From Synaphobranchus kaupii (Eukaryota; Chordata; Actinopteri; Anguilliformes; Synaphobranchidae): a stretch of DNA of 64,000 bases. The position numbers and the translations under genes are program-made. Within the stretch, counting starts at the first letter, position 1; the number at the start of each line of letters is the position of its first letter. This document shows, piece by piece, positions 44,560 to 55,680 of this stretch. Under the pieces are notes generated by a model. The model saw nothing but the letters and a program-made list of their open reading frames with translations, did no database searches and was not told the origin of the DNA. The stretch is taken from positions 58,613,027-58,677,026 of the forward strand of contig CM056378.1 of NCBI GenBank assembly GCA_029718625.1. The letters run 5' to 3'.

Positions 44560-45560
44560 CCCGTCTGTCTGTGTATTTCAGGGAAGGCTGAATAATTCTG
44601 AAATTCTGCAGGAGCTTGAAGCTCAATTTAGCCACCTGCCTTCTGAATGCTCTAAAGATATGGTCAATTTAATTGATAATCACAGGAGTTTATTCCCAGA
44701 CCCGCCTTCTCGCACCACGCTTATTGAGCATGACATCGACATCAGGGAAAACCCTCCTATCGCCCAACATTTTTACCGGGTCTCGAATGAGAAGAGAAAG
44801 CATATTACTGCTGAGCTCGACTACATGCTCGAGAATGGGATAGCTGAATCAACATTGTCCCCGTGGTCTAGCCCATGTCTGCTTGTCGCCAAGCCCGATG
44901 GAACTTTTAGATTTTGTGCGGATTTCCGAAAGGTAAATTCGGTAACGAAGCCTCATATGGAAGATCGAATAGACCAATTTGGTGGTGCGCTGTTCGTGAC
45001 AAAATTGGATTTATTAAAGGGCTATTGGCAAGTGCCGCTTACGGCTAGGGCACAGGAGATCTCTGCTTTTATTACACCTGACGGTCTTTTTTCCTACTCT
45101 GTGATGGCTTTTGGGCTGAGGAATGCGCCCGCAACCTTCCAGCGCCTGATGAACATCGTGGTAAAAGGTCTGGAGGGCTGCGCGGTGTATTTAGATGACG
45201 TAGTCATTTACAGTAAAACTTGGCAGCAGCATATATTACGCCTTGAGGCTCTCCTCGATCGACTGGTTTCCATGGGTTTGACTGTCAACCTGGCAAAATG
45301 TGAATTTGCCAGGGCGACAGTCACCTACCTAGGAAAGGTAGTTGGTCGGGGAGAGCTGCGTCCGGTTCACGCTAAGGTGGAAGCATTTCTGAAGTACCCC
45401 ATTCCAGCCGACAAAAAAGAACTGATGCGGTTCTTAGGAATGGTTGGATATTATCGTGCTTTTTGTCATTACTTTTCCACTGTTGTTGCGCCTCTTACAA
45501 ATCTGTTAGGGAAGAAAGCCCTGTTTATTTGGTCTCCTGAGTGTGACCACGCATTAAACT
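44560..45560 (+). pseudogene. Gmr1-type reverse transcriptase
   Basis: Motifs in order: IEHDIDIRENPPIAQHFYRV, SPWSSPCLLVAKPDGTFRFC, FVTKLDLLKGYWQVPL, VMAFGLRNAPATFQRLMN and the catalytic AVYLDDVVIYS. The thumb (ECDHAL) and connection (LRPVHAKVEAF, ELMRFLGMVGYYRAF) follow. The RT domain itself is complete and in one phase. It loses phase at about 45555, where the RNase H continues one frame over. Confidence 0.9.
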
Positions 45561-45564
45561 CTTA

Positions 45565-46005
45565 TTGTGTGATGCTCCTGTTCTCTCTGCTCCATGCTTT
45601 GATCATCCTTTTAAGATACAGGTTGATGCTAGTGGTGTGGGGGCTGGCACTGTATTGTTTCAGGAGGGGGAAGGTGATATTGAGCGTCCAGTATCTTTCT
45701 TTTCTAGGAAGTTTAATATGTACCAATTTAATTATTCAGTCATAGAGAAGGAGGCACTGGCGTTGATCTGGGCACTTCAATATTTTGAGGTCTATGTCGG
45801 TGCCGGGACGGAGCCGATTGTCATCTACACAGACCATAATCCTCTGACGTTTTTGCATAACATGCAGAACGCGAATCAGAGGTTAATGCGCTGGAGTTTA
45901 TTTTTGCAGGGTTACTCGCTCCAGATTCGGCATATACGGGGCCGGGAGAACGTGGTGGCGGACGCGCTCTCCCGGGCGCCTATGCCTTTAAGTGCTGGTA
46001 TCTAG
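45565..46005 (+). CDS. Gmr1-type RNase H (C-terminal pol frame)
   Basis: Reads CDAPVLSAPCFDHPFKIQVD (catalytic Asp), GVGAGTVLFQEGEG, YSVIEKEALALIWALQYFEV (Glu), IVIYTDHNPLTFL (Asp) and ENVVADALSRAP (terminal motif), stopping at 46003. It is in the adjacent phase to the RT frame, so a 1-nt indel near 45555-45565 separates them. The end of RNase H is the end of pol, confirming that no integrase follows. Confidence 0.9.
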   Translation: MCDAPVLSAPCFDHPFKIQVDASGVGAGTVLFQEGEGDIERPVSFFSRKFNMYQFNYSVIEKEALALIWALQYFEVYVGAGTEPIVIYTDHNPLTFLHNMQNANQRLMRWSLFLQGYSLQIRHIRGRENVVADALSRAPMPLSAGI

Positions 46006-46525
46006 TGGGTCAGGTTATTGCTCTTTGGGGTATCTGTTACATATACTGGGTTGTATTCCATGAGCCATGGTATTAGGTAAGTTAGTGTGTCCTACCGTGT
46101 ACATTATTGTGTCCTGACTAGCAGTGTTGAGTACTATTGTTGACTATCGTTATTGGAATATTTATAAATAAATGTATTGTATAAGGTAAGTATGTGAAGC
46201 ACGGTTGTCCCTGCCTAATTGTATGGTGCTGCTTTCTGTTACCAAGTTTTCTAGGTGGTGTTGAAGCCGGTCCAGACTGGGTCTCCTTGTCGTCGCTGAC
46301 TTCCTCTCAGGGCCCGAGATGGGTTGGTGTCGAACGGGGGGCCCGGGAAGGGCCGGTGGAGCCACAAGATACCATAGAGTGGTAACTGTGACATCTGACA
46401 TCATTTAATGGATAGGAGTGTGCTCCTTGTGCTTTGGTGTAATGTTTTTTGGTGTATGGGTGACTGTTTTATGTGCCCGCCGGCGGAGCTCCTGAAGCCG
46501 TGGAGGCTTCGCTTTAGGGGGGAGG
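46006..46525 (+). other. Gmr1 3' non-coding region and polypurine tract
   Basis: Short frames on both strands without motifs. It ends in the purine tract immediately before the LTR. Confidence 0.7.
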
Positions 46526-46867
46526 TGTTGCACCCGCCCCCTTATTCCCTGTCCCCCAGGGTGTTTGTGTCTGTGTGTTTCTTTCTCCCTCCCTCTTGTC
46601 AGTGAGTGTACAATTACCTGATTGGGAAATTGGGATTGGGACGCCACCTGTGAAGCCTGAAGCTGCTCCCATACACCATTGGGGCTGCTTCCCTCTCACA
46701 CACAGCCTACGGCAAAGGCCCCGCTCGCAAGGAGTTGCAAGACGGGGAGCTTATGCTGACCTTTTCTCTACATCCACTTTACACTTTTTTATAAATAAAT
46801 TATTGTTAAACGTATGTCCTCTGTGGTCTCCATTTGTTTATGTCCTGTTTTCCGGCTGGGCATAACA
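46526..46867 (+). repeat. 3' LTR of Gmr1-type element
   Basis: TGTTGCACCC...GGGCATAACA, 342 bp, with TATAAATAAATT near the end (about 46790) as combined promoter/poly(A)-like signal. No partner LTR exists in the window. Confidence 0.75.
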
Positions 46868-47215
46868 AGTGTTTTACAAAAAAGACTTTATGGTCCTTGA
46901 GGCAAATTTGTTCAGCATGAGCTCTAGGTGAAACTGGGCGTCTAGGTGGTCAATGTCAAAATTTTGTCACATGCACTACAGCGCCACTAGGTGTTCAATC
47001 TGCGTCTTAATGTAAAGGATCCAAGAGTTTGGCAAGCCTGCCAAGTTTGCTGATTCTAGGCCAAACCAGCTCACAGGAACTTTAGGTGAAAGTAGAGAAA
47101 AAAAATAAAAAATACGAACAAAAACAATAGGGCTACGCTGCTCGGTCCCCTAATAAAACCAGCAATAACAATAGGGTTCCAGCTACGTGCTTGGACCCCT
47201 AATAAATAGTTGTAA
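46868..47215 (+). repeat. Unclassified fish interspersed repeat, 3' portion
   Basis: Starts with the same GTGTTTTACAA...CAAATTTGTT segment that precedes the DIRS fragment. It continues with TACAGCGCCACTAGGTGTTC and ends with two copies of an AACAATAGGG...CCCCTAATAAA motif, characteristic of an abundant fish repeat family. Confidence 0.6.
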
Positions 47216-47846
47216 TTTTTTGGCAATTGTTGCTTAGCAAGCAAGCTAGCTTCCACACACCACAAAGATGGCGACGACAATGTTTTTGAGAAATATTCTG
47301 GATATCGCGATTACTCTATTGGGTGACATACATCACGTGTACTTCCTTATATGTCCAAAAGCATGACATCTTCACATCCTTATGTCAATCAAAAGCATTA
47401 CGTGTGTCCAGCGTTCATTTTGCCTATGTATCCTGCAATTGGCTACTTTTTCATCAGACTACTTTGATAAGATGTTGTTATCCAATGGGGGAAATTATTC
47501 CTTGAGGGTATGATCATGTTTCATGACGAATGCAACAGGAAAAAGAAGAAGAAAAAACTGCAAAATAACCCAAGTTTGGGGCTTTATTGTGTGGATGTGT
47601 GAAGTTGTACCTCAATTCTGTGTGGTTACATGAGGTCAGAATGTGCAGAAGTTAATGTTTTTTAAGGGATGAGAGTCTGTGGTCATTGTGGTTAGTTCTG
47701 TAGGAAACCCTGAAAAGTGCCAAACTCTCAGTGCTGTATAGGTATGGGGCATGCCCCACCACTTGGCAGATTGCATACCTGCCATCCCAATATATCAGTA
47801 ATCAGAGAATAAAGTGGTTTTAAGGTTTACTTACCCTTTAAGGGTT
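47216..47846. other. Unassigned sequence
   Basis: No coding frame or element boundary recognised. Confidence 0.45.
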
Positions 47847-48105
47847 TCTTCTCCTAACTTATTTTTCCATAGAGTTCAATATGAAAATGATGTCTGGCAG
47901 CAGAGTGATGGTTCAAGGCTCATTTGATACCTCAGGCCCTTAATGACTTGCAGCGAATTAGCCAGCCATGCATTCCTTACTGTTCCAGTGTAATTTACAG
48001 CTTAATCTAGTCCCCCCTTCAATTCCCACAGAGATCCATTCAAATGCAGAGAGGTTATAGTATAGCTTGTAAGAGTACCTGAAAATAAGATATCAAGAGT
48101 CTTTT
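47847..48105 (+). repeat. Single copy of the palindrome's inner repeat
   Basis: TTTCTTCTCCTAACTTATTT...GAGATCCATTCAAATGCAGA matches the right arm of the 40386-41212 palindrome (about 40730-41030), without the Tc1 ends. Confidence 0.75.
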
Positions 48106-48915
48106 GATGTTGTTGGGTCACAGACATCAGTAAGTCATGGCATGCAAAGGTTATGCAACCAAATATTAAATATGATGACTTTGCTGAAATTTATTTTTAT
48201 TTTATTTATTTATTTATTTTTATTTTTATTCATTTGTCCAATTACCTTTGTTCCCCTAAAATGGGGGACTATGTACAAAAAGGGCTACAATTGCTACATG
48301 GTTCACCTGGTATGGATGTAAACACCCTAAATTTAAAGCTGACAGTCTGCTTTTAACCATATTCATTGTTTTTTTTTTCAAATTCAATGTGCTGGAGTAC
48401 AGAGCAAAAACAACAAAAACTGGGTCATTGTCCAAATACTTACGGACTGCACTGTATGTACGTATGTACGGACGTACGTACGAATGTTTAACTTGTTTCA
48501 TATGTATGTATGTGAGTACACAGGAGTATTGTTAAGTGTAAGTGTTTCATATGTGTATGTATGAGTGTTGTCGTGCCAGGAAGGGATTTGGGGTGCTGTT
48601 TACCAGGGGGCAGCACCGGCCCACTCACAGGTATGGCCACAGCTGTAATTTATTGTAATCAATTCAACTGTGGCCTGTTACCTAATTAGGGCTCAATAAA
48701 AGGTCTGGTAATCAGGCCTAAGGATGACTGTTTGAATGACTGGTTTTGGATAGGTGCTACATTTTTGGATGCTTGCTTTCTTCTCTGGTTTTGTGTACTT
48801 TTTCTCTGGCCCTTTTGTGTAGAATTTTTGGTTGCCAGACTTGGCCTTTTCTTATTTTATGGAAAGGATTTCTACAATTTTCAGTTTGTAGCAGGAATAC
48901 AAGTCGGGAAGCCAA
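48106..48915. other. Unassigned, with degenerate GTAC/GTAT repeat
   Basis: An imperfect tetranucleotide tract (TGTACGTATGTACGGACGTA and similar) lies at about 48455-48490, and ATTT-rich runs at about 48190-48230. No gene recognised. Confidence 0.5.
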
Positions 48916-50303
48916 TTATCTCTTCACCCACGTGTTCAGTGGCCAGCCCACTGTGATAAAAACAAGTTATTTGAGGAATACTAAAACATTGGATATAGCA
49001 AATAAACATCTCAGCTGGGTCATTTTCTGACCCATGTTTTGACCCGTGCATTCTAGGGAAATATGCAGAGCTTACCTGCAGCCTGCAGTACAACAATCGC
49101 CAGCAGGGTGTCCGATCTACATTTGACTGTTGGTTTAACAAAAGCACCAACAAAAACTGCTCTGACGGAACAGAGGCTGTAATATTTGTGTACCGATACA
49201 CACCTGTATGAAAGCATGGCAACAAAGGTCTTGTTTTTCTCACTGTGCTTATTATACACTAGCCAGCCTGCGTCTTTTGGCCCGGGCTCAAGCATTGCAG
49301 CTGTGGTGATACTAGCCTGTTACCTTTCTGAGGCTTCACAAGCACCATCATTGGTCACAGCCAGCCAACCTACAGACCAGTCAATACCCAGATCAAAGGC
49401 AATTTTGCCCCGACTATGCAATTTTGTCCCACTATGATCTCCAAAACTTAAAATGGTGCTCTTACATAGAGAACCGCATTGTTTACCCAATTAATTTATG
49501 GACCCCCATTTTCACAGGGTACTGTACATTCCACTGCTTTTCACTTCAGGACTAGTTATTTGAATTTTATCTAAAAGCTATTCAAGCTATTTAGGCACTG
49601 TAACGGCCATTATAAATTAGCAATAATTTAGACTTGGAAGCCAGAACAAAATGTCAGACATGATGTCAATGAAAATAGCAGTCCTACATTAGACCATAAT
49701 AGGGAACAGAATCTGAATTTTCATTAATAAAATCTATCAACCATCATGTGAATTATATATTTTTTTCAAAACGTTTATATAAACCAGATATAACGACCCA
49801 CATTCATATTTCTCACAATGTTCCTCTGATCTTACTTTATATGCCAAACCCATTTGGATCGAAGTAGTGTTTTGACAGATTACATTTTTTATAGTGCAGT
49901 TGTCACATAGCCAAATGATTTATGGCTAGGTCTGTTAAACCAATGTTGAAAAAAGGTCTTCCTGAACTCCTTACGATCTCATCTTAATCATAATGCAAAA
50001 AAACCTTCACTTCAATTGGTAAAGAACATTATATTTTGGAATAAAAATAAAAAAAACTACCTGTACTGCACAATATACATGTATATTCTACATGACCACA
50101 TTTTGGTGTGAATTTTAGGACAAACTAAGAATCATTGATCAACTTGAGAGCTGACACAAATGAAACAGTAACTGCATACAGATGGACAAGTAGCCCACAT
50201 GTTATGCAAAAGATGGCACCTAATTTCAATTAAAAAACACACACTCACCAGAAATTGCTGCTTTCTATGTTTTCTATGTCTTCAACGCCAACCTCAATGT
50301 AGC
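48916..50303 (-). other. Candidate exons of an unidentified gene, minus strand
   Basis: Three segments are joined by splice-like signals with compatible phases. (1) 50249-50303: acceptor TTCTTCCTGCAG, donor CTG/GTGAGTGTG, reading YIEVGVEDIENIESSNF. (2) 49076-49203: acceptor CTTTCATACAG, donor GCAG/GTAAGC, reading VSVHKYYSLCSVRAVFVGAF in the matching phase, with a hydrophobic stretch (TLLAIVVLQAA). (3) 48916-48950: acceptor TTTTTATCACAG, in-phase, ending in TAA after 11 residues. Signals at the first segment are strong, the others moderate. The protein is not recognised, and no 5' exons were found beyond the hAT at 50.5 kb. Chance cannot be excluded. Confidence 0.35.
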
Positions 50304-50495
50304 CTGCAGGAAGAAAAAAAATAAATCGAGGCAAAAAAGAACACAGAACAACATTTAAAATACTATATTTCTGCATTTAATGAAACATTTAAAAAAACGT
50401 AACATAGAGGCAGTGAGAGAGACAAGTTCACAGTTCGTCTGAGCTTTCCTCCGAATCCTCCTCACTGGCACTGGCACACAGCTGCCGGTGCAACC

Positions 50496-51335
50496 TAGAG
50501 TTCTCAGTTTCAGCCCGAGCCCGACAGGGCCCGAAAAAGCCCGTCGGGGTAGGGCCGGGTTCGAGCCGACAATTTATGCTAATTAGTCGGGTCGGGTAGG
50601 GCTCGGGCTGCACAAAAAAAAAGAAAGAAAATATTTACAGTAGGCAAATCTGCATTTTTTACATGTGGTGCTGATTGCTAAATTTGGAGTCAATCAATTG
50701 TCAAGACTTTCTCTACTTGTTAAAATGTAGCTATTTATTTTATTCATCCAATATCTCCCGTTTGCTGTAACTATACGGCGGAATGTAGGCGTTCGAGTTG
50801 AAGTTGAAGTATCGTCTACTGTGTGATAAATGATAATAGGGCAATAATAATGAAGCAAGAACATGTAAACTACACAACGATAAAAAAGTTGAATCCCGTT
50901 CTAACGAAAAAACACTACTAAATTATATTACAGCATGGCAAACATTAAAACATTAGTACAAATCTAATTGCTTGCTTTCGGCAAAATTGGTTTACTCTGC
51001 TGCTCTCAATTAGCCTACTAAATCTGTTAAAAACTCAAAAACAGTAGGCTAAAAACACAGCTGCTTGCTCGCTTCTTCTCTCCCTCTCTCTCTCTCTCTT
51101 GCTCTCTCTCACCCCGTTGTTCTATGTGATTTGAGCCGCCGCCTATGGAAATTGCGCAGCCTTTTCTGGCAATAACCGACTGGTGTTTTTTTGTTTTTTG
51201 TTTTTTTTCCGGGTTTTGGTCGGTCTCTGACTTAGTATTGTATGTGATGATCTCGGGCAAGCCGGGCTCGGGGGCTTCAACTCACTCGGGTCGGTTTGGT
51301 TCGGGTTTGAATTTTCAGGCCCGTTGAGAACTCTA
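50496..51335. mobile_element. Non-autonomous hAT-type element
   Basis: A perfect 8-bp duplication GTGCAACC (50488-50495 and 51336-51343) flanks ends TAGAGTTCTCA and TTGAGAACTCTA. An 8-bp duplication and TAGNG-type ends define hAT. The subterminal regions are rich in GGGC/CCCG words (GCCCGAGCCCGA, GGGTCGGGTAGGG), likely transposase-binding repeats. The AT-rich 0.84-kb interior has a (CT)n run at about 51080-51105 and no transposase. Confidence 0.9.
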
Positions 51336-51430
51336 GTGCAACCCTCTATCTTCCTGGTAGCCTCAACAACGTTAACGTTACGGTTTCGCTGCCAGCTGTC
51401 TCTCTCCTCTCTGTCTCACTGGGTCTTTTA

Positions 51431-52851
51431 GGCTGCATTTGAATAGTCAAAAAAATAGCTCCTTTTTCCTTTCCTTGCAACCTTTCCTTGACCTCGCCAG
51501 AAAACATCATGGGGGTCAAGGAAAAGTTGGAAGGAGAGATTTACAAGGAATCTAGCATAACTGTGGAATTCAAACCTCCTTCTCTACCTTGCGTCATGGT
51601 GCGACGTCCAGTCGTATTGACTTGATAGCGAACTACAACTTCGCGAAAAATTACGACAAAAGGCGCATCATTGCCATCTGCATTTCACTTCAACCGTTCG
51701 TTTTATCTCTGCGGAATTTAGCGTCTTAATAAATTTGGTGTATTGTCTGATTGTGTCATTGTTTGTTTATTTTCTATTATAAGCCAATACTAATCAACAA
51801 CTAGCTATTCACATTTAGATTTCTGGCATTTCTCAGAGGTTCGCCTTGTTTGAATACGGTAGGTTCCGGAAAACTCCGATGCTTATGAAAACATTGGTGT
51901 GTCGGGTAAGTGAGGATTAGGTAAAATGTGTATTATCTGAATCCAGCGGTTCCAACAGTCAATGCCCTTGTTAAAACGTTTGGCACTCTGAATACTGAAC
52001 ACAAGTGGTATTGCGTGCTAGAACCCCTCACTTAACCTACATTCAAAATAAGTTTTACTTTATTTAATTTGATAATTATTATTAAAAATGACAATCATCA
52101 ATTAAATCGCCGAATTCTTTGATAGGTAAGTCGAACAGTAAACCTGGTGGATCAACCAACAAGCCAAAACAAAGTCTAAATCAGGTCTTGAGATTAAATA
52201 ATTTTATTAAATGAAAAACAGTCAATTAGAATCATGACTGGAAATCATACATTCACTAAGGAATGTAGGCTGACTACTTAGAATTTACTAAAGGGAAGAC
52301 ACTAACCAGACATTAATTAGAAAATACCAGTAAAGAGAGAGAGATAAGCCAAAAATTGCCAATATTATTTACCCTCCAGCTGAACAGGAACAAAAGGAAA
52401 CTCACAAGGAACCAAAAGGATGACTTCTTCCCCAAACAAACTCCAAAACTGACTAAAAATTCCTTCTTTCAGCACTCATGTAAAATACCTCCACAGGAAG
52501 AGCATCCCTGTCCTGATTGGGTTAAGGTGTGGGGTGAGAGAGAGACAGAGAGCGACAGAGATAGAGAGAAGGGGGGGGGGGGGGGGGGGGGGGCAGGTAC
52601 TTTAGTTATATCTAAATATTAGATATCCTACAGGTGGCATTGCATTGTGGGGCGCAAATACTACCTTCCTTTTGAAAAGGATAGTCCAGAGCATCCTTTG
52701 TGAAAGGACGGATAAAAGGAATTGTGAAGCTCCTTTCCTTCTCAATATAAGAAATTCGAACGGTCCTTAGCATTGCTGCCCGGAAACTATTTCCGGTTCA
52801 TGCGATCTAAAGGCTCCTTCCTTGCTCAAATTTGACTATTCGAATGCAGCC
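51431..52851. mobile_element. Non-autonomous Harbinger-like element
   Basis: The 21-bp ends GGCTGCATTTGAATAGTCAA(A) and its complement (one mismatch) are flanked by TTA (51428-51430, 52852-52854), the PIF/Harbinger-type target. Inside each end lie further CTCCTTCC-rich words. The interior has no nuclease or Myb-like frame. A slippage-prone GA-rich tract plus 23 G (52571-52593) lies within. Confidence 0.75.
52540..52593. repeat. GA-rich tract and poly-G (23) run
   Basis: GAGAGAGACAGAGAGCGACA followed by GATAGAGAGAA and 23 G. The Gly-rich ORF across it is an artefact. Confidence 0.9.
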
Positions 52852-55478
52852 TTAACCCCTGTGATGTGCACCACATACTGCTAACGTTAGCTAGATATAA
52901 TAATGTTAAATCTAAAGCAAGGTTTTTCGTAGATATTTTTGGCTGCCTCTCTCGTAGCTAAAGCCGGCGTTAAAAATAGCACTTCACTCACTGACTGAGG
53001 TAACGTTAGCTAATGTTCGCGAGACACTCGACAGGGGCGGTGTTAATTTCAGGCCCTGCGCATGACTATTCCTGAAGTAGTTCCATTCAGAGCAAAACAA
53101 TAAATAAATTTAAAAAACAATCAATGCAATCTCAATGAGTTCTCACTTAATAATTTTTTTCCGCGCAACTTTGTTCAGAGAAAAATGTACTTTATGTCTA
53201 GTGCCGCCAATAGATTATTATGAAAAATACAGCATCTTTTGCAAAAATGGATATTAGAATGAGTGCATGTTATCTGAACATAATATTGGTCATATTTTCC
53301 TTTGCATAGCTAACTTGCAATTATCAAAGAGCTGTCATAAAAAAAAAATATATATAGGCCTATGTAAAAGTAGGGTATGATTGACCGTCTGGTATATCAT
53401 ACCAGACCAATATTAGATGGATGAATTGATAAGACAGTGTCTGCATAATATTCACTTTGACAGAGAGATTATTTTGTAGCCTACTTGTGTCAGCATAGCT
53501 TCTCCAAAATTATTAAATTGAAGATGTCATATATAGGCTATTGTGTTCAACCACCGGAGGCTACATGACTCTATTAGGTAAATCGTTAAAAAAAAGATTA
53601 GATTTCAATTTTTTTTTCTTTTTCCAGTAAATCCAGTAAAACAATTTATTTGTTTACTTAATAATATTGCATGTAACCACTGCCCAGCGATTATTTGTTT
53701 TGATTGTGTGATGGGTATATCCAAGTCGTCAATAGGAGCTATGATCATTTTATCAATGTGACGGATTAATACGTTCACTGCCTTCCCCATCACGCAAGAG
53801 CAACTATGATGCACAAAGGTAGGATTGCGGTAAATGCGGTTATTAAAGGCAATGTCACTGACAGGTTGAAAATGTATACCACCACATTTTTTTAGTAGAA
53901 AGCTGGCAACCCAGGGGGCAGGTACAAGAAACAAGTCATTAGAATGTCATGCCCTGTGCCACCCAAATGCCACCCACCTTGTAGCGCAGGTTAGAATACG
54001 GCGTCTCTCATCCCGCGCAAAATCCACGCAGGAGAGGCACTTAAGCGCATGACATAAATTGGACATAAATTGGCCATCTCTGAATCCAAACTTTACTGTG
54101 CAATACTATTGGGACACAGATTATAAAATATAATTCAACCTGATATGTGACTTAAAAACTGTCTACTGTAATAACTAATCAGGAGAACTCCATACAATTA
54201 GGAGTCCTTAATGGACTATGTAACAAATGTGGATGTAAAATAAATAAATAAGACATGCAGGTTGTTCATGCTTTTTAAAGTGGTGCCCTGCCTGGGATTA
54301 TTTCTGAGTAGAAGCCAACAGTGAGCAATTCCAGAAATACCAAGGTGCTTTCTGTCACCTGCTGAGTTGGAGGGGAGACAATCAATCAAAGCTTTTTTTT
54401 GTTAAAAATTTTTTTAATTGTACCCTTACTAAATTTATTACAGAAGACAGTGCACCTAGTGCACATGACAAAAAAGATTAATTGCAAACTGAATAAATTA
54501 AAATGGCCATTTTTCCATACCCAGATAACATGGAAGCACACTTGTTACTGTAAAAAAACAGACTCTGAAAAGGCTCGATAACCAAAGTTGAGGCACCATA
54601 TTAAAATCACAAAGCAGTTAGTATCAGGACTAATTGTTGAGGTTTTAATGCAATGCTGAATTGGATCACTCCACAATGTGTAATTTGAAAGATTAATTCC
54701 AATTTATGGCAATGAGAATGCAATAAAATCCAAATACCCCAAATTGGTTTAATTAGCTTTGCTGGATCCAATTTAAACAAATATACAGTGCAGGCAAGTA
54801 AAGGACTATTTAGATGAATCCTTTAATGTTCCAATAAGGGGAAATGGGGAAAAAAGAGATACTTGAAACCTCAGGGGTCCTTCTGAGGGGAACCTGATCC
54901 CCATATCTTGGCTTCATGTAAAATATTAAAACTGGAAGGGAGGTATCTTTAACTCATGCTTGAGATCAAACAAAGCACAGAGGAAATGTCTCTGAACAAA
55001 AAACGTTTTCAACGTACAAAAATGCCAAGTTACTCACGCATAGCCAACAAAATACTGTCTGGAAGTAATTAATTAGGCTACAACTTGCAAAAATTAGGCC
55101 TGCCTAATTAAAAGTATTAATATCAAAATGAGGTCAAGTTACAACCAACAATATTGCCTATTGTAGCTGACACTAATTAATCTAGCTCTTTTCCAAAGCA
55201 ATGCCACCCAATATTTCCAAAATTACTCAATGTAACTTGGCCCTGTGTTTTTTCTTACCATCTCAAGAGAATGTGGTAATTCAAACTGTAAATGTGAAAT
55301 GACAGAAATTGCCTCCTGGAAGAACAGATCATTTCAATTAATGTTTTAAACAGTTGATAACAAATTACACCCCAGAAAGGATATGTTTATAATTGGTTGT
55401 CAAGTAAATTTGAGAAAATGTACAGGTTTAAAAAATGTTGTAGGCTGCTGGAAATTTTTCTAGCAGCATAGCATATAG
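52852..55478. other. Unassigned AT-rich sequence
   Basis: No element boundaries identified. A minus-strand 109-residue frame (53605-53934; ends ...LSKQINCFTGFTGKRKKN) shows no motif I can name. Poly-A and poly-T runs are frequent. Confidence 0.5.
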
Positions 55479-55680
55479 CAGGGGTAGGCAATCCTGGTCC
55501 TTGAGAGCTGCGGAGTCTGCTGTTTTTGTTTTCACCTTAAATACGACAACTTAGACCAAATAAACCAGGTGAGGTGAGTTAATTGTGTAATCAACTGCTT
55601 TAATTGATCAATTAAGTGGCGAGTAACAACAATAACCAGCAGACCCTGAGGCTCTCAAGGACCAGGGTTGCTTACCCCTG
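55479..55680. mobile_element. Short hAT-type MITE
   Basis: 202 bp. The ends CAGGGGTAGGCAATCCTGGT and ACCAGGGTTGCTTACCCCTG form an imperfect inverted repeat continuing into CCTTGAGAG/CTCTCAAGG. The flanks GCATATAG and GCCTATAA agree at 6 of 8 positions, as expected of an aged 8-bp duplication. Confidence 0.88.

Larger units (their letters stand above)
43268..46867 (+). mobile_element. Gmr1-type Ty3/gypsy element, 5' truncated, integrase before RT
   Basis: Domain order is integrase (43300-44510), RT (44560-45560), RNase H (45565-46005), a 0.5-kb non-coding tail, polypurine tract AGGGGGGAGG (46516-46525) and a 342-bp 3' LTR (46526-46867). The RT is gypsy-like by sequence, yet integrase comes first as in Ty1/copia. 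This is the hallmark of the Gmr1 group described from fish and other deuterostomes. Gag, protease and 5' LTR are missing at the junction with DIRS. Confidence 0.88.

Noticed and set aside
44323..44600. Separate proline-rich gene suggested by a run of Pro codons
   Set aside because: It is the translation of the 22-C homopolymer between integrase and RT of the Gmr1-type element.
50428..50613. Acidic C-terminal ORF (ASEEDSEESSDEL) on the minus strand
   Set aside because: Most of the frame lies inside the hAT element. With the hAT removed, the remaining piece is about 25 codons without a clear splice acceptor.
53605..53934. 109-residue minus-strand ORF
   Set aside because: No motif, no supporting splice or start context; length is within chance for AT-rich DNA.
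55038..55285. Two possible microexons (21 and 27 nt) on the minus strand with AG/GT borders
   Set aside because: Too short to distinguish from chance; phases do not clearly link to the 48.9-50.3 kb candidates.
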